Shown here piece after piece: positions 11,801 to 24,815 of a DNA stretch of 64,000 bases (positions are counted from its first letter, which is position 1; every line of letters starts with the position of its first letter). The stretch is from Quillaja saponaria (taxonomy: Eukaryota; Streptophyta; Magnoliopsida; Fabales; Quillajaceae), in the NCBI GenBank assembly GCA_029379385.1, contig CM055608.1, positions 19,466,350 through 19,530,349 of the forward strand, read 5' to 3'. The position numbers were made by a program, and so were the translations under genes. Under the pieces are notes generated by a model, which worked only from the letters and a program-made list of their open reading frames with translations, ran no database searches and was not told the DNA's origin.

Positions 11801-13058
11801 CTCTAAATACAACTTGGAGTCGATCTTAAACAGTTAGAATCCGTGAACTATGAACCAAAAGTTTATACAAGTTGTTAAAAATATTATTGATTATTATCTC
11901 TAGAATATATTGTCACATTTGTGGATTTAATGAATTTCCTGTTAAGCTCGGCTTTTCAACTGTAACCATAAATATATTGCAAGAAAATCTTCATGTATGA
12001 AGTCTCCAAAATCAAGATGATTTCATTGCCTTCAACACAGAAGAGGCTACCACCCACCGTCATAACAAGCAGCTCAAAAGAGCTCACATACACAACTTTT
12101 TAGCTAGTGATAGTCATTGGGAGGAGTGGTATCCAATATGTCCCCCCTTGCGACTATAAAGGTCTAGACATAAGAGCCCGACCCAGAGGAGAGGTATAAG
12201 CTGTTATTCAGCTTTCCTTGCTTTTCAGCAAGGCCCCTTGAATACTAAATCACCAAAAGTACCAGGTTTTCACTTGACCTAAAGAGAGAGCCTGAAGAGA
12301 TGACACAAGGCTAAAATGCCTATAGTCACACTCGGGGTAGGCAACATAAGCTGAAAAGCCAACACTCGGACAAAGCAACCAGATAAGTCAAAGTGACTAC
12401 AAAGCCAAAACATCAAGAAAACAAGCTCTGGTTTTCACCCATATTGCTTAAAGCAAGGTACACTGCTTATTTTATTACATACAATTTAATATAGCTATAT
12501 ATTGGCAAAATAGGCTAAAAAGCTAGAGCCCAGGCAGAGCACCTAAACAAATCAAATGGCTACAAAGCCAAAATATCATCAATAAGCTTGGGTTTTTGCC
12601 TAGAATACTACAACATCATCAAAAAGCTCAGGGTTTTTACCTATAATGCTACAACATTAGCAAATAGTCTCGGGTTTTCCCCCATACTTTTCAAAGCAAG
12701 GTATACTGTATTTTTAGTACAATTTAATATAACTGCATATTAGTCTCTATCGACAGGCAAAAATTAAGCATAATCTGCTATTATAACAAGTCCGAACTTC
12801 TCAGTTCATGTTAAAAAATGTGGGAGTAATAAAGTGAAATAGTTATAAGGAAAAGTGAAGTGGGCTAAGTTATAAGGTGGAATACAGCATAGCGTCAAGA
12901 TTAGTGAATAAAAATATCACACCATCAGTGTATCACATTAGTGATTACACCAAAATTTCAAAATAAATCATCAAAAATGCACTCTGCAAATAGGGAACAT
13001 AGTCCAAGTACGGTCACAACATCTAGTTCAAGTCCCTACGCTCCTTAAACTCATTTTT

Positions 13059-13067
13059 GGGGGGGAG
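13059..13067 (+). other. Polypurine tract of Tat-like element
   Basis: An uninterrupted G7-AG run sits four bases before the LTR start at 13071. Such tracts prime plus-strand DNA synthesis, and this one fixes the plus orientation. Confidence 0.7.
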
Positions 13068-13070
13068 TCA

Positions 13071-13491
13071 TGATAATATAGAATTGTACTAATCCAATAA
13101 TATAACATGTGGCATGGTTAAAATATAATGGACAAACTCGAATCATAACCACCACCACTAATTCCTATTAATATTATAACGGATGCTATCATTGTCTATT
13201 ATTATGTAACGGACGACATTATTATTGTAATGGATGTCATAATTATTGTGATTAATACTCTGACACAACTCCTATATAAAGAGGCTCAAAACCTTAAAAC
13301 ATGACAGGTTATTCCTCTTAACTCATACTCCTTACAACTTTTCAATGTATATTATCTGATCATATTGACTTTGGCATCAGAGTTTTCATATGTGAAAAGG
13401 ATCACCCTTTTGCAGGTTAGCCATATGGAGAACACCTCAGCTTGATCAAAACTATAATTAATACAAGAAAATTCATTATCTGTATCTACCA
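13071..13491 (+). repeat. Tat-like LTR with TATA box
   Basis: About 420 bp long. It starts TGATAATATAG right after the polypurine tract and probably ends at ctacca (13491). TATATAAA at 13273-13280 is followed about 30 bases later by a plausible RNA start region. Short imperfect repeats (taacggatgctat, taacggacgacat, taatggatgtcat) lie upstream of the TATA box and may be enhancer-like. The 3' limit is uncertain. Confidence 0.6.
13273..13280 (+). promoter_or_regulatory. TATA box of Tat-like LTR
   Basis: TATATAAA in a locally less AT-rich context, about 200 bp into the LTR. It is the expected core promoter of the element. Confidence 0.6.
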
Positions 13492-14100
13492 AATACATTT
13501 GCAGATGCATAATTTAGACATAATAGCAATTTAAAATTTTATGTGTGAAGGGGCAGACTCAAGTATTATTTGTATTTTCCTCACACACACAGATGATAAT
13601 ATATTTTTATTACAACATCTGTGTCTACTTGAGGTAGAAGCAGATAACCATGTTATAAATGCAGATAGATTTTATTTATTATTATTTTTTTTTAAAAATA
13701 ACTTTATTTAATTTGTAATAAATACTCTTTTGAATAAAATCTAAAAATAATAATTAAAATAAATCAAATATAATAAAAAAATATTTAATTTATCTCCTAA
13801 ATCATATCCTCTTCCTATCCTTAATTGGTTGACATTCTGCTAACCAAGATGTAAAGAGCCGGATGGAAGATCAACAACCTAAAATATTTAAAATGAAAAG
13901 ATTATAAGTTTTTACAAGAAAATGACTTATAAGCTAAAGCCAGTAGTCATAGCATGTAAAATTGTACCAGATAAGATTATATGGTATGGCCAAGTTTATG
14001 TGATATGACCTATACTATAGCATTTACAAAAAAAGAAAAAACAATCTTGCTTTTTTTTCAATACCACTACAACCCAAATATTTACTAGTATGACTTGGCC
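13492..14100. other. Unassigned DNA with short repeated motifs
   Basis: No gene. Between 13950 and 14100 variants of one short motif recur (gtcatagcatg, gtatggccaag, atatgaccta, actatagcat, gtatgacttggc). Related motifs reappear after LTR K (gaggccatagcac near 18558, ctatggccatggctgtag near 18617). Together these may be subterminal repeats of a CACTA-type transposon into which K inserted. A CACTAC sequence occurs at 14064, but the motifs extend outside it, so it is not accepted as the element end. Confidence 0.3.
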
Positions 14101-17100
14101 TATTACGACCCAAAACTCGAGTCATGAACGACTTAAGATCCAAGACAGGCCGAGGCTCACCTTGGATTAAGTTAGCCTCAAATTAATATCAAAGTATAAG
14201 AAATAGAAAACTCAATGGGTAATAAACAAAAATAGATAATAACTTCTCTAAAATTTAATGTAATGGCGGAGCATTACATTTAAAGAATTTTTAAAAAAAT
14301 ACCAAGTTCCAGTAGAAGCAAATGCTGGCACTCCCAATACTCCAAATAATGTTACAAGCAAATCAATTATTTGTAAAACTAGAAAATAGAGTGGAATGAG
14401 CTTTAACAAGCTCAGTGAGTTGGCAAGCATAACATATAGTCAGGAACAAATAGACAACAAAATTTGTTTATGCTTTAAAACATAATATGCACATTTAACA
14501 ATGCTCAATTCCCTAAAATTTTTATACTAGTTCATAAGTTTATTCTCAAAAAATATAATAACCTCAAGTGTGGTGCTGAGAGTACCAAAAACCTCAAATA
14601 AGACTTTAAACACCACTTCAAACAACTTATCATCAAGATCACAATCTGAGCCTTTGAGACTAGTGAAATACTAAATATCTAACTTTGACCTTAAATTACA
14701 ACAACATGAAAATCAAAAAACCAACTTGAATGAAAATTACCAACACCAAAAGATCGTAAATTGAAACCTTATTAAGAGTTACAACTATAGTACTAGGTTC
14801 GACACTCCAAAGGTGAGCTAACAATAAAAATATAAATCTCACTATTTAAGTTATCTCGGAAAAGAAGCCTTCATGAACATCTAAAGATTCTAGTATGTCA
14901 ACATATTAACCACCCATCATTCTATGATCACGCAGCTAATAAAATCCATAAATCTAATCTATTATTACAAACATGAACTCGTAAGAAGAAAACTCCACAA
15001 AAACTCAAAAATCTAATTCATTTATTTAGCTTCTAACACCGAATAAGACATCTCCTAAACAATCTGATCTAAGTTCTACCCTTAAGACCAACATACTTGA
15101 TAGGACAGCTTTTCAAAGACATCAATGAACTCTGACAAATCTAAACCTTAAAATTCAACCTATCACCCTTGCCAGCACCAACACCAACACCAACACAAAC
15201 TCTAACTTAAACTCCAACTTAATTATCTAGAATTGAATCATAGGACTACACTTTCTCCTTCACCTACTAGAATTACGCAAGAAATCAAGAACTCTCTAAA
15301 ATAGTAATAGCATAAATCCATTTATACATTCACGAGATTCACAAAATAACTTAACTTCTAACCATAAGCCCTTAATCATAACTACTACTAAACACATTCA
15401 ACAATAGATGAAATTCCTACAAGAAACATACGGACAAGATCAACCTATAAACCACAAAGAGTCCTTATCAAAACCAACTCCAAAACATTCATGAAAATTA
15501 TTTCTAAGCAAGTCCTTAACAAGATCCATCAAATAAAATTCATGCGTAATGGATTGTTTATTCAAGAACATCACATTTACTTAGACAAGGAAAAAAAAAA
15601 AATAACCAAACCAAAAGTAGTTTCATGGACAAACACAATAGCTATCAATCTAAGAAGTCGAAAAGTACTGTAGCACTCCACTAGTTTTTTTTTTTTTTTT
15701 TATAAGTTAAATTTATAATTATTTTCAATGAAAGTCATTTTTCTCATTAGTCTTAAATTCATAATACTTCTTTAACTACAAATAAAACCATCAATGATGT
15801 TTCAACATAATAATATTCGCTCATAATATCCACCCTAAAATTAGATTACTCTAAAACAAAATATATGTTCAAACCATATGCATTTTACACTTCTTATGAT
15901 GAGAAAAAAATATATCATAAAATGAACAAATTAAGTTAAAAACCTTCAAATTCAAAACTGATTTACAAACTAATAATATATCACATATTGAACAAACTAA
16001 TAATATGATATAACAAGGTTTAAAGTATAGAAATAATTTTTATAACGATTATGAAGGAAACATGAAACTAAAGATATAATTAAAACATATTACTTGAATA
16101 AATCAACTTGATATTAAGAGGGTAGTACAAGACATGTTTGAAAACTAATATACTTTATTAAAGTTAGAGGACTCTAAGGCAGAATGTCACATAATGAACC
16201 AATGAGTACAATACCCAAATGTCAGCATCAGCCCTGCTGACTAGGCATCTAAACTTGTGTCAATTCAAATGCATTCAACGAATCCAATCCACGTGCTTGG
16301 CATAGCAAGGGGCTTGCATCACTTTTGCTTGCTAGGGTCAAACTAAGGTGCAACAATGTTAACAACATCGCTGTTAGCTATGGTATTCTGATAAGGTTTT
16401 GTCAGAAAACAAATTCTATTAAAAAAAAATTATCTACCCAACATTTTACAAAAACCAAAACTCAATCATTCTCAAACCATTATTTTTCTACTACTCCGAG
16501 ATCAAACACCTTTAAACATAATCACATATTAGAAAAATAATAATTGAATGATGAAATTTCATATCAACCAATATATATGTACTCAAATATGTATATAGTA
16601 GTCTTTAAATCTCAACAAATACTCAAAATAAATATATGACACTAGTCATTTCACAAGTTTTCCTTTATGAACCATATGTCAAACAACAGTTCATTCATAT
16701 TAGTATTTGATAATAAATAGCATATATCAAATTCATAAAGTTAAGTCATCGTTATATTTAAAATTTAGAATCAATTTAACATCAAGGATGTCTGTTCCCG
16801 GATCCTGAACTCTAATGCAAAAAAAAAACATATATCCAGGTTCTTGTCTTCATAAAGTATCTCTTCCAAATATAATTAGAAAACTAAAAAAAATAAAATG
16901 ATAGTTATAACACTTCAAGAAATTTATAAATTATGCAAGGAGTTTAAAACATGTGTCATACATTGTAAATACCACTCACTTGGACCAAAGAAAATTTCAA
17001 ACACTAAACAAGAGAGCCATTTGATACATAATCAAACATTAGATCTCCTCAACATTCTGGTATAAGTAACAATCTAAAAGGGATATAAACCAATAGTACC

Positions 17101-18474
17101 AAACAAGAATTAACATCATTGACTTAATAGAATTGGAGGAAAACAACTTACAGGAGAAAAGAAATCTTGACCAAAGATAGTATAGCCAAAACTATTTCCA
17201 AAAAAACAAAAACTTAATAAACTCATTAAGAAATTCAACTTTTAAGAAAATATGACTTAAATCTTTTTTTTTTTTTCTTTGGAATTGTAGGCATTCAAAT
17301 AACTTTTAAGGATCAAAACTAACAAACTTACGAATTTATGTAAACTTATAATAATAACATATATTCACTACCAGACTAAAATCATAAATTCATAAACAAT
17401 GTCTTAGTCAATACAAATATTAATTCCTTTAAATATGTAGTTTTAAATACAAAATTGACAATGTTCAAGTTAAAAGATTAAATTTCAAAAAGATTTTCCT
17501 TTCATTGAGAACCCAAAAGCTAAGGAACCAAACTATGCTCAAATCTTCTTCTTCTTTTTTCCTTGAAACGACTAGTAGAAGAGAAATTGAATAAATTTCA
17601 AAGTCTGAAAACCCCAAATATAAATTCATGAAACTTAACATTTACTAGTGAAAAGAAATTACTAGGTCAAAATCATACTTATAATTGCAATCCAAAGCTT
17701 AAAATGCAATCAATTTCTCATTTAGTTATTCCAAAATATATTCCCACAACAAGGAGACATAGAGAGAGAAATATAAGCTTAGATGAGTGAGAATCAAAGA
17801 GAGAGAAAGTGTAGGAAAAGAACCTTCCGATTTGCCACTACCTGTCCAACCACCATTGCAGACTTTGCCCAAGTTGATTTGGTCATGTATGGGAGGATGA
17901 GGGGTGAGATTAAGGGAGGAGGTGGTTGTAGGAGGAAGAGAAGAAAAAAAAAGCTATAGGAGGTTTGGTGCAAGCCTATGGAGGAAGGAGAGGAAAAATA
18001 AAGCAGCGTGAGTGAGGTAGAAAGAAGAGAAAAAGAAAAATAAAAGGGAAAAGGAAAGATAAAAAAAAATATAAATCTCAGGTGTTTTGAAAATACAAAG
18101 TTATCCCACAATTTTAAAAAGTAAAGCAATTGCTCAATATTAGTTTAAAAGTAAGAAAAAAACTTATTTATATTTCATTTATGTAAATTATTATTTATTT
18201 AACTACTTTTGGGTTTTAAAGAATATATATATGCCAACAAATCAATCTAAACTATACAATACTTATTATAAATCGTACTAAAACAATAATATTAACTTCA
18301 AGTACTCAACTTAAATCATGAGTTATCTATAAAAGATAAATAAAAATAATAATTTACGACCCAACGCTTTGAATATTTTCGTGAAATTAAATTTAAATTT
18401 ATCAACATTTATACAATTCATTCTATACACCTATATAACATAAAATATTGATAATTAAATTACGGGTTATTACA
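14101..18474 (-). repeat. Solo long LTR K, minus orientation
   Basis: The left end is tattacgaccc and the right end is gggttattaca; read on the minus strand, the element starts TGTAATAACCC. Flanks are TGGCC (14096-14100) and TGGCA (18475-18479), a target duplication with one mismatch. No primer site or coding region is attached, so this is most simply a solo LTR left by LTR-LTR recombination. It differs from the B/H family in most sequence but carries the perfect stem-loop gagctttaacaagctc (14398-14413) next to cagtgagt, the same context as the hairpins of that family. The ORFs inside are low-complexity or short and are not called. Confidence 0.65.
14398..14413 (-). promoter_or_regulatory. 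Stem-loop in LTR K beside ACTCACTGAG
   Basis: GAGCTT and AAGCTC arms pair perfectly around a four-base loop. On the minus strand the stem follows ACTCACTGAG, exactly as hairpin 2 does in the B/H LTR family, although the stem sequence differs. Shared position with a different stem sequence hints at a conserved LTR structure. Confidence 0.5.
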
Positions 18475-21400
18475 TGGCAGAAGCAAATAATTTAGTCCAT
18501 TTAATTTTTTATATTTTATTATCATTTATTAAAAAAATTTGTTGCCTTTTTGTTATGGTGAGGCCATAGCACATAACTTGATCCAATATTTAAAAAAAAT
18601 ACTTATTTCTTGTCTTCTATGGCCATGGCTGTAGTTCTTAGGTTGTAACTGTAGCATATAGTGTCATTTTGTTCTATAGTTTGGATGGTAGTTCACCTGT
18701 TTTAGACTTCAGAAATACCCAGCCCAAATATGATTTCTCCCCTATCTCTAATTTATCATAAACCCTAGGCAACTCAAACCCCAACTTCTCAAAACGATGC
18801 TAGTAAAAGGTTAGGATTTTGTTTTTGTTTTTATTTCTAATTTGTCTCTTTGTCTTTATCTCTTTGTTTCTTTCAAACTTCTAATTTCGGTTTGAATCTG
18901 CACTCTCTGCTTGTAAATTGGAAAAACATATTTTCCTATCATCTATGTCAACTAAGTCTTTGAGATCTGCACTGGGTATCGTGCAGACAAGGTTTTGAGT
19001 TGAAATTGGTGAGAAATTATTTCACTATCTATTTCTTTATGTAGTCTTCTCTGTTACATTGTGTTGATTGTCTTTTTTGTTTCCTTTGTTTGGTCACCTT
19101 GAATCTTGAGGAAAATGGAAAAAGTGAAATTTAAGGTTTTATCTTGTTTGGTTGTAAAAGCAAAATTCATTAATAAGTTTGCATGTTTAAAATCTCTCCA
19201 GGAAACTCCATTTCTAATTGATTACTTAAAAACAAAAATCAAATGTCTTTAAATTTGTACTTGTTTAGGATGCTTTATAACTTGGATGGATGTAATTTGA
19301 GAATTTTTTTTTTTTTTTTTTTTCTCTTTTAGGTAGAGATTTGAGTTACATTTTTGCTAAGCCAAATTATTTACTAACCCAACTTAAGTTTTTCCCCCTA
19401 TCCTTCCTTATAACTCCAATCCACTATCTATTTACCATGTATATAAATACATAAAAATCTAATTAAACAAAGTTGAAAATACCATGACATATAATTAGAT
19501 TCTTATATTAATAACAATTATCTGCTAAAACTATTATTTTAGAAATGAATAAGATAAATTATGTGAGTGGTAGCAGTTTGGAACTTTAAACTTCAGGGAA
19601 CTAATTATCAGATGTTAGTAACTTTACATTTATTTTAATAATTAGTTCCTAAAGTTCCCTTGTTGTTTACATCTACCATTGCTTTAACTGATTATTGTTG
19701 TGAAGTTCACATCAACATGTTCAATATCATAATACAAAAGTTTAACCAACATTCAACCCATTTCACATCATTACGTTTAATATCACAATATGATATTAGG
19801 AAGCTAGATAAAAATAGAAGTTTTTGCAAGCGAGGCTTTACTGAGAAGGATTGGAGGAACTTAAGGAGAATGATGAATATGATTTATTAATGTTAGAGAG
19901 TTTCTATGGATAGCCCATACCCCTGCTGTATAATAATGCTCTTTTACGTTTTTCTTTTATTAGTATCTTGTTGTCATACCTTATATACATTAACTTTCTT
20001 GACTGCATTAAAAGAAGAAAAAAAAAAAATTTCCTTTGATGTTAGTCTGACAGATTATTGATAAATATTCAAAAAATTGTTGATGAAATTTTAGCATATT
20101 ATTTTGATACATATATGTATTTAATATTATATGACATTATAGTTCCCTCCATTATTAATTTCACGTAGGATAACAAAAAATTCTTACTCTATTTCTAGAC
20201 AAACAAAAGTGTACCCTGTGCATTATTCTCAACAAGCTCCATTATAGCAACCACTTTATTCAATTTTACTAGTTGTGGTGGAAAACTAAATTAATAAAAA
20301 TAAAAAATTCTTTTAGTGTGATTTCAAAATGGCATGGCTTTTTTTTTTGGGTACATTGGGAGTGCTCAAACTCGGCACTAGCGGTGGAGGGGATATGTAT
20401 CAACTACTTGAGCTAAGCTCTCAATGGTAAATAGCATGTATTTGGGCTTACACATGTATAAAAAAATATTATTATTTTATCGCTCTTATCTATTATCCTT
20501 ATTGGTCAATAGATAATAAGTCTTTGATTTTTATTGGATATATTTTGTCATTATTAGGGCTATAGTTAGAAATATTTACAAAACTGCCATATTAAAAATT
20601 ATTCATACTCACTTAAATAATGAAAAATGAAAAGATAATAGAAAATTTCATTTTTTTTTTCTTTCTTTCCTTCTTCATTTTTTCTTTTTATTGCTTCCTC
20701 TACACATTTTGTTAAAGGTGATAGTTGCTAAAAGTAGTTGGTTATTTTGAAAAGTGGATTGGTTGATTACTATTTCTGGAAATTAGTCATATCATGATCT
20801 ATGCTTGTTTGTGCAAATGTATACATGAATTATATTATGCTTATAACTATTTCTGGTGATTTTCAAGTTCTGAGTGTAGAAGTAATCTTCAAGAGTCTAC
20901 CTATTTTCATAATTCTATACATCAAATCCATAATCAGAGATGCTCCATACTTAGGTTAGATGTTGTATTGTTACATTAGTTTTTGATTTGTACATTATGC
21001 TAGTCTATGATATGATAATCTCACCTACCTAACTATTTCACATGAAAAGAAAAGTGAAATTCTATTATATAAGCAAACATCAAATTCAATAGTCAAAACT
21101 ATATTATATGTGTGTGATCCTAGTCTGAATTTTTTTCTTATCTTCATCTAAATTTAATAACTGTTTACCTAGACGTTTTAAATATTATTTTCAAGATTAA
21201 GAACCACAAGACTTTTAGTTTCTCTTCTTTATTGTTTGCTAAGTTTAAATCTTAAGAGTTTGAAGAGTTCATCCCTTAGAGGGTGTTATTTGATAAACTC
21301 TGTAAAAAAAAAGCCAAAGAAGGTTAGGTAACTTCAATGTAATAAAATCTTCTGAAAAGAAGTATGTGTTTTATAGTTGTTGGAAACTGGCTTTTGTGAA

Positions 21401-21695
21401 AGCAAAAGAACTTAGAGAAATGAGTTTGTTCTTACAATAGAGAAAACCAATTTGGAAGATTCATTTGCACTAAAGTACTAGACAACTATCTAGATCTACT
21501 CTTCCATTAATTTGGCCATGCATATGGATGGTGTCAATGTTACTGTTGTTCACATTTCTGACTTGAATAACTTGTATTAAAACTACATGTCTTTGATGAA
21601 TCAAATGCTTCATTCATATACTTTCTTTCTTCATGGTCACTTGATATCAACTTATAGCACAAATTTTTAGAAACATAGACTTTGATCATAGTTGG
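18475..21695. other. Probable 5' region of CACTA element 1
   Basis: No protein domain is read in this 3.2 kb. Motifs of the tatggcc/atagca type occur near 18550-18690. A stretch around 18720-18960 has the less AT-rich look of an exon or leader but no clear frame. A short inverted repeat (ggaactaattat near 19597, ataattagttcc near 19638) could be a tiny MITE remnant. The TNP2-like exon starts at 21696, so this DNA is most simply the promoter, leader or intron region of the same transposon. Confidence 0.35.
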
Positions 21696-22136
21696 ATGGA
21701 TCAACCACGTGCTATTCGTGGTTCTTTAATAGCTAAATTTTTATCAAGAGTTGAAGCTTTTCTTGACTTTGCATTTTGACACCCTTCATGTATGTATTCA
21801 AGACAAATTAGGTTTCCTAGTAAACTTAGTAATAGTACAAAGTTTTTAAGAAAAGACGTTGTTACCTTGCACTTGTATAAAAAGGGTTTCACCAAGAACT
21901 ATAAGAAATGGACCCTGCATGGTGATAGTTCGGTTAATCATATGCCTGTTGATGATGTAGTGGAAGGTTTTGGAGAAACTAATAGAATGGAGGACATGGT
22001 AATAGATGCTGCTGGGCCATCTTTCAATTGGGATCCAAAAGATCCAAATCCTGGTGCTATGAAGTTCTTAGATTTGTTGGTAGCTGTTGATGAACCCTTG
22101 TGGGAGGGTTGCAAGTTCATACTAAGCTTTCTTTGA
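21696..22136 (+). pseudogene. CACTA (En/Spm) TNP2-like transposase, N-terminal part
   Basis: From the ATG at 21696 the frame reads MDQPRAIRGSLIAKF and on to a TGA at 21777, then continues in the same frame to 22136. The segment KDVVTLHLYKKGFTKNYKKW followed by LHGD is the transposase-associated domain (PF13963 type) at the start of plant TNP2 proteins. NRMEDMVIDAAG and DEPLWEGCK correspond to the next conserved block. TNP2 proteins are usually many hundreds of residues long, so only the first fifth or so is present. The internal stop and the LTR J insertion right after it make this a dead copy. A working TNP2 would bind and cut CACTA ends in the nucleus. Confidence 0.85.
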
Positions 22137-23362
22137 TCACAGAAAATTGAAAAAAAGACAGTCAAGCTGTGACACCTTACTTTCTTAATCCTATACTTAA
22201 GTTAATTAATATTTTACTGCTTAAATTAATCTGTAATTAACCCTTAATTATCCAAAAGACTGAAACCTTCCCTTTTATACTTTTAATTCTTGAACCGCCT
22301 TAGACCATTTTTACTACCTAAATTTTTCTTTTTCCTTTTTATTCTCTTATGGCCGAATTCATTAAATTATCTACCAAGTTCATTCCATCTTCTTCTTTGG
22401 CCAAATCCAACTATTCTTGATTAAGTGATATTTTATTCTTTATTATTTATAAGAGAACATGTTACAACAATTACTTTCCTAATTTATTAATCCTCTTAAT
22501 GACTCTTGTACAAGACACCCTTTAGCTAATTTTCTTATTTAATTTACCCTCTTCAAGTCTTAGATTAATTCATATTCCTAATTCCTCATTAATTCTTAAC
22601 CTTACATCCTTAATTCTTTATCTTCTCTCTCGGCCATACCTTAAAATTAGAATTTCCTTTACATCTTAATTTAATTACTACCTTGTTAATATTTTTCTAT
22701 CAAGATTTCATACCAAATTACCCATTAAGAGTACTATTTCCTTTATTCACCCAATTTTATCTTCAATGACCGATTAGTACTAGACCTTTTAACCAATTAA
22801 TCCTAATTGACATCCTACCATTTGTTTCAGTTGTCCTTTAAATAATTTGACTTTGTTTCTCTTAAAGAATTGCCTAGCCGAATTTAACACAAAGATTACA
22901 AAGTCAATATTACACCTATTTACTTATACAATAGTCAATTTTAGTAATACTAGACTTTCTTTCAAAATTACTACCATTACTAGGTAGACATGTTAAGAAC
23001 ATATCACAACTTTATACAAAAGCAACCCCACACTACATAATCGTATTCAACACAAATACTTCTATGTTTTCCAAACAAAATCCACTTGCCATCTTTTCTC
23101 ATTACATAGATCATACCTTTCTCCAAGGAAAACAATACACATCCATAGTACTAATTAATTTGCACATCAAGATGAAGGAAAGTGAGTCGAACCTCAACAA
23201 GCATTCATACATGACAATGAAGGATTCTTGATAGCAGTTTTAAAAATATAAGAATATACAATGCAAGTTAGCCTTTTTCCTCATTTCCTTTAATTTTCCT
23301 AAGAGAGATTTATCTTCCTCATTTTCTATTCTAGACCTTTCTTGCCAATATGCAAACCGAGG

Positions 23363-23690
23363 CATCGTCTCTAGACTTACGGCACATTATCATACCATCT
23401 CATGAGAAATCGCCTTATAAGACTTACGGCACATCTCAGTGCCATCCCATGAGACATAGCCCTGTGAGACTTTCGGCATATCATTGTACCATCTCTTCTA
23501 GACATGGATCTATCCAAGAGATATCGTCTCTAGACTTAAAGGCACCTTATGGTACCATCTCATGAGACATTGCCCTTTAAGATTTACGGCACATCTCAGT
23601 GCTATCTCATGAGACATCGCCCTGCAAGACTTTCGACACTTTATTGTACCATCTCTAGATAGGATCCATTCTATAGTTTGCGCAACATAA
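23363..23690. repeat. Higher-order tandem repeat in LTR J
   Basis: Six related subunits of about 48 bp share gacttacggcacatctcagt and ccatctcatgaga. They form two larger units of about 159 bp: atcgtctctagactta starts at 23364 and again at 23523, and the three subunits in each larger unit match their counterparts best. A CRISPR explanation does not fit because there are no unique spacers between units. Confidence 0.8.
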
Positions 23691-24004
23691 TATCAAGACA
23701 AACTACACATGCTAAAACCATGCAAATTCCATATCTTTCATTTTCTTTGGTTACACATAACTATTTCTCATAAAACATGTCATTTTATATACATGAAGAA
23801 TGTAAGAGTAGCTTGAAGAATATAAGAGTAACAAGGAAGTAGCTTTCAAAGCAAAGATAAAACAAAGGAATGCATGAATACTTGCCTAATACCCTTAGCC
23901 TTATTTTCTTTCTTTCTTTATTTCTTTCTTTCTTTTTCTCCTATGTCTCCTTCTTCCTATTTCCTTTTGATTTTCTCCTCCTTCTTCCTAGCTCACGGTT
24001 ATTC

Positions 24005-24135
24005 ACTTTCTATGTTTTCTTACTTTTTCTCTCACTTCCTTACTTTTTCTCTCACTTCCTTACTTTTTCTCTTATTTTCTCTACTTTCTTACTTTTTCTC
24101 TTATTTTCTCTACTTTCTTATACTTTTTCTATGCC
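24005..24135. repeat. CT-rich tandem repeat in LTR J
   Basis: The phrases ttactttttctctcacttcc and ttactttttctcttattttc alternate in tandem (periods of about 20 and 36 bp). Pyrimidine-rich on the plus strand. Confidence 0.75.
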
Positions 24136-24460
24136 TTTTGGTTACTACCTCCCCCCTCCTATTTATAGTGCATGGCCAAGGTTTAGGATTTAGGAGAAAG
24201 TTTCATTTCCTATTTTACCCTTTTAGTTCTCTAAAATTACAACCACCTACTTGTCATTCTCTAAATTAACATGTGCATTTTCTTCCTAACACTTGTCTTC
24301 CTTCTATTCCCTAGTTTAGATTCTTTAATTATTACTTGCCACCTTATGTCCTAATTTTCTTCCACATGCCTCCCCTAATTATTACAACTTTTCCACCTTT
24401 CTCCTCCTTCTTACAACTAAGCCCCCTCATTAATTACAAATTGCCATACTTAATCTCCTT

Positions 24461-24618
24461 CTTACACCTAATTCATCACATTTCATTTTCTAGCAAGAAA
24501 CCTATATTTTATTATTTTCTCTTCTTCTTTTAACATGGTTCTTACACCTAATCCATCACATTTCCTTTCTTAGCAAGAAACCTATATTTTATTATTTTAT
24601 CTTCTTCTTTTAACATTA
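24461..24618. repeat. 80-bp tandem duplication in LTR J
   Basis: cttacacctaattcatcaca at 24461 recurs with one change at 24541, and both copies continue through agcaagaaacctatatttta. Divergence is only a few bases. Confidence 0.85.
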
Positions 24619-24689
24619 CCATGTAGCATTTTTCCATCTTTGTTCCAATGCCTACATGTGTCCATATTTTTATGTACATATATATATGT

Positions 24690-24815
24690 ATGTATACGTA
24701 TACACTACTCCTATACTAATACATATCCTATACATATTTTTATACGTATATACTATTCTTATACTAATACGTATCCTATACTTCTTTTTATGCATATTTT
24801 ATACGTACATGTACT
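24690..24815. repeat. Tandem repeat of about 57 bp in LTR J
   Basis: Units sharing tatacgtata, cctatactaatac and atcctatac repeat two to three times with drift. Confidence 0.6.

Larger units (their letters stand above)
11801..13491 (+). mobile_element. 3' end of a Tat-type Ty3/Gypsy element
   Basis: A non-coding, repeat-containing 3' untranslated region leads to a polypurine tract (seven G's then AG, 13059-13067) and an LTR beginning tgataatata at 13071. The LTR holds a TATA box and the phrases gactttggcatcagag and ccttttgcag, which I associate with the R-U5 region of Tat-lineage LTRs. The upstream part repeats a module: tcgggttttc...caaagcaaggtatactg occurs in similar form near 12430 and 12665. 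The coding part and 5' LTR are not in the window, so this is a truncated copy. The left boundary is approximate. Confidence 0.6.

Noticed and set aside
14064..14100. CACTAC sequence as a CACTA transposon end
   Set aside because: Subterminal-like motifs continue on the outer side and no matching TAGTG end with a 3-bp duplicate was found.
23363..23690. Regular repeat that might be taken for a CRISPR array
   Set aside because: Units are head-to-tail and related along their whole length with no unique spacers, and the setting is a plant LTR.
23870..24533. Long hydrophobic ORFs that look like membrane proteins
   Set aside because: They are translations of CT-rich tandem repeats in LTR J; two frames are open at once, which is a composition effect.
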